NCBI GenBank assembly: GCA_029778965.1
Contig: JAKPBL010000500.1
Location: 1 to 6,298 of the forward strand
DNA length: 6,298 bases
Origin: Bacteroidota bacterium
Lineage (GTDB): Bacteria; Bacteroidota; Bacteroidia; Chitinophagales; Chitinophagaceae
Reading direction: 5' to 3'
Shown here: in pieces, positions 1-5,678 of the stretch
How the letters are laid out: the number at the start of each line of letters is the position of its first letter
Numbering within the stretch: position 1 is the first letter of the stretch
Made by a program: the position numbers and the translations under genes
The notes under the pieces: generated by a model
The model's database searches: none
What the model was told of the DNA's origin: nothing
What the model saw: only the letters and a program-made list of their open reading frames with translations

Positions 1-553
<553 letters not shown>

Positions 554-557
554 TGCT

Positions 558-579
558 TAGGCAGGAAATGCCCTGCTTG
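558..579. terminator. Weak hairpin between convergent genes, possible terminator
   Basis: The 34-bp gap between the acetyltransferase and fabD stops holds GCAGG (561-565) and CCTGC (572-576), which can pair around a 6-base loop. Three more flanking pairs are possible, two of them G-T wobbles. There is no clear T-run on either side, so a classical intrinsic terminator is not shown. The convergent position is the main argument. Confidence 0.25.
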
Positions 580-587
580 CATTACAC

Positions 588-1478
588 TTAGGCCACGCTC
601 TCGGCCGCTACCGTTTTATCGATCTTGCCGATCAGCCCCTGCAATACCTTACCCGGGCCAGCCTCGGTAAACCGGCTGGCGCCATCGCCGATCATGGCCA
701 GCACCGACTGCGTCCACCGAACGGGACCGGTTAGCTGATCGATCAGGTTTTGCTTGATCTCTTCCCTGTCAAGCACGGCCTTGGCCACCACGTTCTGATA
801 AACAGGACAGGAAGGCTGCTGGAATTTGGTCTGTTCGATGGCTGCTTTAAGCTCATCGCGGGCGGGGGCCATCAGCGGTGAATGGAAGGCGCCGCCCACA
901 GGCAATACCAGGGCGCGTTTTGCGCCGGCCGCCTTCATGCGCTCGCAGGCGATCTCTATTCCTTTTACCGAGCCGCTGATCACCAACTGCCCGGGACAAT
1001 TATAATTCGCCGCCACCACCACTTCACCCGTTTCGGCCTGCACGGCAGCGCAGATCTCTTCCACTTTGGCATCGTCGAGCGCCAACACCGCAGCCATGGT
1101 GGAAGGCTGCATTTCACAGGCTTTCTGCATGGCCTGCGCCCGGATCGATACCAGCTTCAGCGCATCTTCGAACGACAATACGCTGTTGGCCACCAATGCC
1201 GAAAATTCGCCCAGTGAATGTCCGGCCACCATCTCCGGTCGCGCCTGCTCAATACTGCGATAGGCAATGATCGAATGGAGAAATACCGCGGGCTGTGTAA
1301 CCTTTGTCTGCTTCAGGTCTTCGTCTGTTCCATGGAACATGATGTCGGATATCCGGAAGCCCAATGCTTCATTGGCCTGTTCAAATAGTTTCCTGGCAAA
1401 AACGCTGTTGTCGTAATGCGCCTTTCCCATTCCTGGAAATTGCGAACCCTGGCCCGGGAAAACGTATGCATGTTTCAT
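588..1478 (-). CDS. fabD: Malonyl-CoA:acyl-carrier-protein transacylase (FabD)
   Basis: A 296-residue protein, close to the usual 300-310 of the family. It moves the malonyl group from CoA to the phosphopantetheine arm of acyl carrier protein in type II fatty-acid synthesis, in the cytosol. Visible signatures are the N-terminal FPGQGSQ (7-13, oxyanion-hole glutamine), the nucleophile elbow GHSLGE (86-91, Ser88), Arg113, which is placed to bind the malonyl carboxylate, and GAFHSPLM (196-203) with catalytic His199. A QNV motif (228-230) also matches the family. No catalytic residue is missing. The ATG start gives the canonical N-terminus. It lies 34 bp downstream of folE on the same strand and may share its transcript. 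The gap is A/T-rich (rich in TA steps around 1499-1510), so a promoter of its own is possible but not shown. Other fab genes are absent from the window. Confidence 0.97.
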   Translation of the reverse strand: MKHAYVFPGQGSQFPGMGKAHYDNSVFARKLFEQANEALGFRISDIMFHGTDEDLKQTKVTQPAVFLHSIIAYRSIEQARPEMVAGHSLGEFSALVANSVLSFEDALKLVSIRAQAMQKACEMQPSTMAAVLALDDAKVEEICAAVQAETGEVVVAANYNCPGQLVISGSVKGIEIACERMKAAGAKRALVLPVGGAFHSPLMAPARDELKAAIEQTKFQQPSCPVYQNVVAKAVLDREEIKQNLIDQLTGPVRWTQSVLAMIGDGASRFTEAGPGKVLQGLIGKIDKTVAAESVA

Positions 1479-1512
1479 GTAAGAAAATCGTTGAAACGCA
1501 ATATAATACTAT

Positions 1513-2109
1513 TCAACTCAGTTTGGCAGAAATCAGTTTCATGAATTCGCTGCGTGTTTCATTTTTCTCGAACTCCCCGAAAAAAGCCGAAGTGGTGGTA
1601 ACGGAATTCTGTTTTTGCACCCCGCGCATCATCATGCAAAGGTGGCTCGCTTCTATCACCACGGCAACGCCCAGGGGTTGCAGCGATTCGCGGATCGCCA
1701 TCAGTATCTGGTGGGTCAATCGCTCCTGCACCTGCAGCCGCCGGCTGTAAACGTCGACCACCCGCGCCAGCTTGCTGAGGCCGGTTATGTAGCCGTTTGG
1801 TATATAGGCGATATGCGCCTTGCCGAAAAACGGCAGCAGGTGATGCTCGCACATGCTGTAAAGCTCAATATCCTTTACAATGATCATCTCGCTCACGTCT
1901 TCGTGAAATTTCGCCGACTCCAGTATTTCTTTCGCATCAAGCTGGTAGCCGTGTGTCAGGAACTGCATGGCCTTGGCCATGCGCTCGGGTGTTTTCGCCA
2001 ATCCCTCGCGCGAAGGATCTTCTCCCAGTAATGCCAGCGTTTGCTGGTAATGACCGATCAGGCCGTTCGTTACTTCGTCGTCGTAAAATTCTTGTCTGCT
2101 ATATGCCAT
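1513..2109 (-). CDS. folE: GTP cyclohydrolase I
   Basis: A 198-residue enzyme of the FolE (type IA, zinc) family, which opens GTP to 7,8-dihydroneopterin triphosphate, the first step to folate and other pterins. Zinc ligands are Cys87 and His90 in [16 protein letters not shown] (85-100) and Cys158 in SHLCMMMRG (155-163). His89 and His156 match the conserved catalytic-site histidines, and the GLSKLAR segment (110-116) is typical. The N-terminal [19 protein letters not shown] segment is also canonical. The frame stays open back to 2190, but I chose the ATG at 2109: the extra 27 residues are not family-like and would overlap the upstream pterin synthase by 71 bp, whereas the chosen start lies 10 bp after its stop. 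The A-rich gap (seven As on the coding strand) replaces a clear Shine-Dalgarno. Tight spacing implies cotranscription with the pterin synthase, which can use its product. Confidence 0.97.
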   Translation of the reverse strand: MAYSRQEFYDDEVTNGLIGHYQQTLALLGEDPSREGLAKTPERMAKAMQFLTHGYQLDAKEILESAKFHEDVSEMIIVKDIELYSMCEHHLLPFFGKAHIAYIPNGYITGLSKLARVVDVYSRRLQVQERLTHQILMAIRESLQPLGVAVVIEASHLCMMMRGVQKQNSVTTTSAFFGEFEKNETRSEFMKLISAKLS

Positions 2110-2119
2110 GTGTCTTTTT

Positions 2120-2533
2120 TTAAGCGGGAAACTCCACGAAATTCCGCTCCGTTTCATACAACCGGATGAACAATTCATGGGCCGGATCAATGTGCGGCCG
2201 CAGTAATCCGTAAATGACGATCGCGATGTTTTCGGCAGTGGGTATCAGGGTGGCAAACTCGTTGGTATCGAGGTTCAGGTTGCGGTGGTCGAAGCGGTCC
2301 ACCACTTCGCGCTGGATGATGCCCGAGAGCAGCTTCAGGTCAATTACGCAGCCGGTCGACGGGTCGGGCTCTCCTACCAGCTTCACCACCAGCTCATAAT
2401 TGTGTCCATGGTAATTCGGATAGCTGCACTTTCCAAACACTTCCCAGTTCCTCGCTTCGTTCCACTCCGGCCGGTACAAGCGATGCGCCGCGTTAAAATG
2501 CTCCTTCCTGAAAACAGCCACTTTTTGTCCCAT
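2120..2533 (-). CDS. 6-pyruvoyl-tetrahydropterin synthase / QueD family protein, eukaryotic-PTPS-like motif spacing
   Basis: A 137-residue cytosolic zinc enzyme acting on 7,8-dihydroneopterin triphosphate, the product of the adjacent folE. Zinc ligands are His17 (FNAAHRLY), His42 and His44 (HGH). Cys36 in [14 protein letters not shown] (33-46) is the nucleophile. FDHRNLNLD (81-89) carries the Asp-His of the catalytic relay, PTAENIA (98-104) and LYETERN (125-131) hold the pterin-binding Glu and Thr positions. Five residues separate Cys36 from HGH. As I recall, this is the spacing of mammalian 6-pyruvoyl-tetrahydropterin synthase; E. coli QueD has three. Blocks such as YETxxN and T-x-EN-x-A also match the mammalian enzyme. 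This favours a tetrahydropterin (biopterin-type) role over queuosine synthesis, but COG0720 enzymes are promiscuous. It is the first gene of the minus-strand run, with the ATG at 2533. Confidence 0.9.
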   Translation of the reverse strand: MGQKVAVFRKEHFNAAHRLYRPEWNEARNWEVFGKCSYPNYHGHNYELVVKLVGEPDPSTGCVIDLKLLSGIIQREVVDRFDHRNLNLDTNEFATLIPTAENIAIVIYGLLRPHIDPAHELFIRLYETERNFVEFPA

Positions 2534-2581
2534 CAGGCTAAATTACACGGAAATACGACATTTGTTCATAAAGCCGCTCAC
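2534..2581. promoter_or_regulatory. Divergent intergenic region, likely promoters for the pterin and menaquinone transcripts
   Basis: These 48 bp separate the starts of two oppositely directed transcripts, so at least one promoter is expected here. The Bacteroidota -7 consensus TAnnTTTG is not matched exactly. On the + strand GACATTTG (about 2557-2564) has one mismatch in the TA pair. On the minus strand TAATTTAG lies only a few bases before the ATG. Neither has a convincing -33 partner, so no site is assigned. No purine-rich ribosome-binding site is seen before either start. Confidence 0.35.
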
Positions 2582-3238
2582 ATGCATTGTTTACTGGTAG
2601 CCGCCACCGCCGGCGAAATAGCCCCCTTCACCGACCATCTTTCGCAAACCAGCAAACTGGACCATATTGAGCTGGACGTCGATATCCTGGTAACAGGCGT
2701 CGGCGTGATGGCTACCACCTATGCGCTGACCCGTTACCTGCAATACAAAAGACCCGACCTGGTGATACAGGCGGGTGTCGGCGGGCTTTTCGATCGTTCC
2801 CTGCCGCTGGGCACGGTATTCGCCGTTAAACAGGATGTAATGGCCGACCTTGGGGTTGCCGAAAAAGGCTCTTTTCAAACGATGACCGACCTGGGATGGA
2901 TGCATCCCAACGAAGCGCCGTTTAAACGATCGGTGCTGGTTAACCCCGCTTCCACCCTACTCCGGCGGGTAAGATTGCCCAAGATCAACGCAATTACCGT
3001 GAATGAGATCAGCACAAAAAAAGACCGCATCGCTTATTACCAGGAACGTTATAAGGCAGGCATCGAATCGATGGAAGGTGCGGCCTTGCATTATGTTTGC
3101 CTGCAGGAAAACATCGGCTTCCTGCAGCTTCGTGCCGCCTCCAACTATATCGGCGACCGCAATAAGAAAAACTGGCGGCTCGCCACGGCCATCGGCCACC
3201 TGAACGCCAAGCTTATCCAACTCCTCGAAAACCTTTGA
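2582..3238 (+). CDS. mqnB: Futalosine hydrolase
   Basis: A 218-residue nucleoside hydrolase of the PNP/UDP superfamily that releases hypoxanthine from futalosine in the alternative menaquinone pathway, in the cytosol. Family marks are AATAGEI (7-13) with Glu12 as the likely acid/base, the nucleobase/ribose loop QAGVGGLFD (63-71), NEIST (141-145), ESMEGAALHYV (162-172) for ribose binding, and RAASNYIGDRNKKNW (184-198). In the related MTA/SAH nucleosidases the last block has Ser-Asp; Asn188 here agrees with a futalosine hydrolase, where as I recall Asn is usual. The frame runs open upstream across the opposite-strand pterin synthase, but homology begins at the ATG at 2582, just outside that gene. 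The stop is one base before mqnD, so the two are almost certainly coupled and belong to one pathway. Confidence 0.93.
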   Translation: MHCLLVAATAGEIAPFTDHLSQTSKLDHIELDVDILVTGVGVMATTYALTRYLQYKRPDLVIQAGVGGLFDRSLPLGTVFAVKQDVMADLGVAEKGSFQTMTDLGWMHPNEAPFKRSVLVNPASTLLRRVRLPKINAITVNEISTKKDRIAYYQERYKAGIESMEGAALHYVCLQENIGFLQLRAASNYIGDRNKKNWRLATAIGHLNAKLIQLLENL

Positions 3239-3239
3239 T

Positions 3240-4049
3240 ATGTTACTCACGCTCGGCTTCTCCCCCTGTCCCAACGACACGTTCATTTTCGATGCCCTCG
3301 TGAACGGTCACATCGACCCCGCTCCTTTCCGGTTCGAGCTGGCGCTGGAAGACGTGCAGACGCTTAATGAATGGGCCCTGCAGGGCAAGCTCGACGCCAC
3401 CAAGGTCAGCTACGGCGTATGGCCGCTGCTGAAAAGCCAATACAGGCTGCTCGATGCCGGCGGCGCCCTGGGCAACGGCTGCGGACCTTTGCTCATTGCC
3501 CGGCAGCCGATTGCCGACGCCGATATCGACTCGTTGCGCATCGCGGTTCCCGGCAGGAATACCACGGCCCACCTGTTGTTCAGCCGCTTCTATCCCCATG
3601 CACGCAACAAAACGTTTATGGTATTCAGCGACATCGAGCAGGCAGTGCTCGACGGCAGGGCCGATGCCGGCGTCATCATTCATGAAAACCGGTTTACGTA
3701 TGCGAGCCGCGGACTGGTAAAGATCGCCGACCTCGGCGAGCGCTGGGAGCAAACGCTGCATTGCGCCGTACCGCTGGGAGCCATTGTAGTACGAAAAAAT
3801 ATGGACGACGTATTATGTATGCAGTTCGAAGAAAAAATACGGGAAAGCATCCAGTGGTCTTTCGACCGCTATCCCTCTCTTTCGTCTTTTGTACGCAACC
3901 ATGCCCGCGAGATGTCTGAAGAAGTGATGCGGCAGCACATCGATCTGTATGTAAATGCCCATTCGTTTCGCCTGGGCGATGCTGAAAAAGAAGCGATACG
4001 GCAATTGGAGAACGTATACGCGCAGCTCAATGCTGAGAGTACTGTTTGA
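3240..4049 (+). CDS. mqnD: 1,4-dihydroxy-6-naphthoate synthase
   Basis: A 269-residue protein with a periplasmic-binding-protein-like fold but no signal peptide, hence cytosolic. It converts cyclic dehypoxanthinyl futalosine to 1,4-dihydroxy-6-naphthoate, the naphthoate precursor of menaquinone. The N-terminal GFSPCPNDTFIFDAL (6-20) is the hallmark that separates MqnD from the related MqnA. Other conserved parts are KVSYGVWP (55-62), GGALGNGCGPLL (74-85), PGRNTTAHLL (104-113) and IIHENRFTY (146-154), whose His148 corresponds to the proposed catalytic histidine. Length is normal. The ATG lies one base after the mqnB stop, indicating translational coupling. mqnA, mqnC and mqnE are not in the window and must lie elsewhere. 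It converges on the class IV enzyme across a 55-bp gap. Confidence 0.95.
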   Translation: MLLTLGFSPCPNDTFIFDALVNGHIDPAPFRFELALEDVQTLNEWALQGKLDATKVSYGVWPLLKSQYRLLDAGGALGNGCGPLLIARQPIADADIDSLRIAVPGRNTTAHLLFSRFYPHARNKTFMVFSDIEQAVLDGRADAGVIIHENRFTYASRGLVKIADLGERWEQTLHCAVPLGAIVVRKNMDDVLCMQFEEKIRESIQWSFDRYPSLSSFVRNHAREMSEEVMRQHIDLYVNAHSFRLGDAEKEAIRQLENVYAQLNAESTV

Positions 4050-4104
4050 CACCAGGCCTGATTAACCGGATAATGGCGATCCCTTTCTGTGCCTGTCTCA
4101 GGTT
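4050..4104. other. Gap between convergent genes with a CAGGCCTG palindrome, no clear terminator
   Basis: The 55 bp between the mqnD stop and the stop of the minus-strand class IV enzyme contain the 8-bp palindrome CAGGCCTG (4053-4060) and a small CCTG-TCT-CAGG inverted repeat (about 4092-4102). Neither is followed by a T-run in either direction. Termination must occur nearby, but the sequence does not show a standard intrinsic terminator. Confidence 0.3.
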
Positions 4105-4950
4105 TCACCCCTGCCACAAAGGCTGTATCACCTGCCGAAACAGGGTGACGGTTTTTTCAGACTGGAATTTTTTATCCCCCAACGCCGCCACCCACCTGAT
4201 GCCCTGTATGGCGTTGGTGGTAAACATTTCCTCTGCTGCAGCCATATCGTCTTCTGTCACCGCTCTTTCTTCAACAGGTGTATGCAGGCGGCGCGCTTCT
4301 GTTACAATATAACGGCGCATCGTACCCGCAACGGGGCCTTCCGTTAAAGCGGGCGTTACCAGACGGCCGTTTATCCAGAAAAAAATATTTGCGACAGCGG
4401 TTTCGCATATCCTGCCAGCACTGTTGCGTATAACGGCATCGTTCCAGTGATTCAGTTTCGCTTCGCGGGCAGCCATCAGCGGCGAAAGATAATTATTCGT
4501 TTTACAACCCGACAATTCATCGATCGCTTTACGGGTTCGTTCATGAATACCCAGCACCAGTCCGTTTTCGTTCAATGCTTCATTACCCGCCAGCGGCCAG
4601 CTTTGCAGCAGGAGGTGCGGAAATGAAGAAACGGCGTCGAAGGGACCGCCATCGCCCCTGAACACCGTGAGACGCGCACGAGCCGGGCCGTGGTGCCCGT
4701 TTCTGTGTAACAACTGGTGAAGCTTGCCGGCAATATATGGTCCGGTCATAAACGACGGCGGCTCAAAACCCAGCAATTGCATGCCCCTGAAAAGCCGGTC
4801 AAAATGAAAATCGGCGAGTTGCATTTCTTCCGACCGGCACCTGATCGTTTCGAATAATCCGTCGCCATACCGGAAACCCCGGTTGTTGACACCTATCAGC
4901 AATTGTTCTTCGCGATGGAACTGGTTGTCTAAAAAAATTAACTGCGACAT
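4105..4950 (-). CDS. Class IV aminotransferase-fold PLP enzyme, possibly aminodeoxychorismate lyase (PabC-like)
   Basis: A 281-residue fold-type IV PLP enzyme. Characteristic parts are NNRGFRYGDGLFETIR (22-37), the PLP Schiff-base lysine Lys150 in SGCKTNNYLSPLMAAREAK (147-165), GRICETAVANIFFW (179-192) with Glu183 contacting the pyridine nitrogen, the phosphate-binding segment EGPVAGTMRR (204-213), and MFTTNAIQGIRWV (242-254). The family includes 4-amino-4-deoxychorismate lyase (p-aminobenzoate for folate), branched-chain and D-amino-acid transaminases. The NA-x-x-GI-x-x-V segment near the C-terminus and the final F-x-x-x-IQPL resemble ADC lyases, and folate/pterin genes lie nearby, so PabC is the favoured guess, though sequence alone does not settle it. 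The start ATG has no clear Shine-Dalgarno; the stop of a small co-oriented gene lies 22 bp upstream, so they may share a transcript. Confidence 0.88.
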   Translation of the reverse strand: MSQLIFLDNQFHREEQLLIGVNNRGFRYGDGLFETIRCRSEEMQLADFHFDRLFRGMQLLGFEPPSFMTGPYIAGKLHQLLHRNGHHGPARARLTVFRGDGGPFDAVSSFPHLLLQSWPLAGNEALNENGLVLGIHERTRKAIDELSGCKTNNYLSPLMAAREAKLNHWNDAVIRNSAGRICETAVANIFFWINGRLVTPALTEGPVAGTMRRYIVTEARRLHTPVEERAVTEDDMAAAEEMFTTNAIQGIRWVAALGDKKFQSEKTVTLFRQVIQPLWQG

Positions 4951-4972
4951 GCCCGGCTAATATAACCAAACC

Positions 4973-5110
4973 TTAAAAACCAGACTGCCGCTTTTTCAAA
5001 TAAAAGATCAGCGCGATCACCGACGTTATCAATATGGCCACCAGGATGGGAAATACAGGCGATACCGACTGCTGCATAGCGTCGAAGCTGTTTGTGGATA
5101 ATTCTTTCAT
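4973..5110 (-). CDS. Predicted small single-pass membrane protein, 45 aa, unknown function
   Basis: I do not recognise this family. From the ATG at 5110 the product is 45 residues: a polar N-terminus (MKELSTNSFDAMQQSVS), one strongly hydrophobic segment VFPILVAILITSVIALIFYL (about 19-38), and a basic tail beginning KKRQ. The positive-inside rule suggests the C-terminus faces the cytoplasm. An in-frame ATG exists at 5158, but the added 16 residues look like random coding and break the compact architecture, so the shorter form is preferred. There is no Shine-Dalgarno before either. It precedes the class IV PLP enzyme by 22 bp on the same strand, and that position plus the clean membrane segment are the only support. 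It could be a chance open frame. Confidence 0.5.
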   Translation of the reverse strand: MKELSTNSFDAMQQSVSPVFPILVAILITSVIALIFYLKKRQSGF

Positions 5111-5285
5111 GGCTGCTGATTGAACTGCTAACTTACATCTGGCAGCAGCCCCGTACAACCCGAAAAACCGCTATTTGAAAGGGTAGTTTTCCCGTCGTTT
5201 TGCCTGAACTTGTTTTTCGGCAATTTCAGATAAACCTCCACAGCAATCAAATCACTCATCGATAAGCGCGTGGACGATTCTGGTA

Positions 5286-5310
5286 AGAAAAACGTTTTTC
5301 TGCAAGAAAA
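5286..5310. repeat. 16-bp perfect palindrome plus a third half-site, operator-like
   Basis: Bases 5286-5301 read AGAAAAACGTTTTTCT, which is its own reverse complement. Three bases further on, AGAAAA recurs at 5305-5310, so TTTTCT-GCA-AGAAAA forms a second, overlapping inverted repeat. The result is three half-sites in alternating orientation with the two direct copies starting 19 bp apart. It lies about 390 bp before the SusC-like start and 176 bp before the small minus-strand gene. A dimeric regulator site is possible; as a hairpin it would be A-T rich and weak. Confidence 0.5.
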
Positions 5311-5331
5311 CCTATACTTTTACAGGGATAA

Positions 5332-5350
5332 TGTACTTGGTACACATGTG
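5332..5350. repeat. Two overlapping palindromes, TGTAC-TTG-GTACA and CACATGTG
   Basis: TGTAC (5332-5336) and GTACA (5340-5344) form an inverted repeat with a 3-base spacer, overlapping the 8-bp palindrome CACATGTG at 5343-5350. It sits 22 bp after the preceding palindrome cluster in the non-coding region. Short palindromes of this size can arise by chance, and no regulator is identified. Confidence 0.3.
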
Positions 5351-5678
5351 CATGTCGATGGTGTGAACCAGACGACGCGCTGCCAATCGATGATAGCTGC
5401 AATCTATGGCTGCCCGGCATCTGGACGACATCAATACTTTTTATAAACATTCACGGGGAAAATACCCATCCGCCTCTTTTTGGCAGCCCGACTGTGGCTT
5501 CCATTTATCCTCTTCGCTGTATGTTAACGGTCTGTCCTGGCATGCACTGCTTTTGCCGTGCTGCAGCAGGCGACAACGATAGCCTTTCGGGAAAAGGTTG
5601 CAAAAGCACACCTGCTGCATATCTGCAAAAGACCGCTTGCATACAATAGCAATTCAATCAATTTAACTGTTTGTGAAT

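Larger units (their letters stand above)
5111..5678. other. Non-coding region of about 570 bp upstream of the SusC-like gene, with palindromes and short repeats
   Basis: No convincing gene is seen. Short open frames exist on both strands (for example 5270-5446 from a GTG, 5406-5582 from an ATG on +, and 5256-5450 on -), but none has a recognisable domain, a good leader or codon use like its neighbours. The region is more A/T-rich than the flanks. It contains the palindromes and repeated octamers listed separately. It must hold the promoter of the SusC-like gene and of the small minus-strand gene, but no exact TAnnTTTG element was found at a sensible distance from either start. Confidence 0.6.

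Noticed and set aside
882..1217. Open frame of 111 codons on the + strand within fabD
   Set aside because: It lies wholly opposite fabD, which has all catalytic motifs, and its translation is rich in His, Arg and Gln with no domain, typical of an antisense shadow.
1364..1750. + strand open frame spanning the fabD-folE junction
   Set aside because: It runs opposite two strongly supported genes and has no recognisable motif.
2110..2190. N-terminal extension of folE to an ATG at 2190
   Set aside because: The extra 27 residues are not GTP cyclohydrolase-like and would overlap the upstream pterin synthase by 71 bp; the ATG at 2109 fits the operon spacing and the family length.
2285..2581. N-terminal extension of mqnB to an ATG at 2285
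   Set aside because: The extension is antisense to the pterin synthase gene; futalosine hydrolase homology starts at the ATG at 2582.
3243..3761. 172-codon open frame on the minus strand opposite mqnD
   Set aside because: It is an antisense shadow of mqnD with no domain and a biased composition.
5111..5158. Upstream ATG at 5158 for the small membrane protein
   Set aside because: The 16 added residues lack a sensible leader and do not improve the membrane topology; the ATG at 5110 gives a compact protein.
5200..5223. Bulged TTGCC...GGCAA hairpin as a terminator
   Set aside because: Only five plus three base pairs with a bulge, and no T-run follows in either direction.
5270..5446. + strand frame from a GTG, open back to a stop at 5231
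   Set aside because: No ATG, no recognisable domain and no ribosome-binding signal; perhaps a relic, but not supportable as a gene.
5256..5450. 64-codon minus-strand open frame in the gap before the SusC-like gene
   Set aside because: No hydrophobic or domain pattern, no leader signal, and it crosses the palindrome cluster; treated as chance.
5406..5582. + strand 58-codon frame from an ATG
   Set aside because: Unrecognised, His/Cys/Ser-rich, without a leader signal; probably chance.
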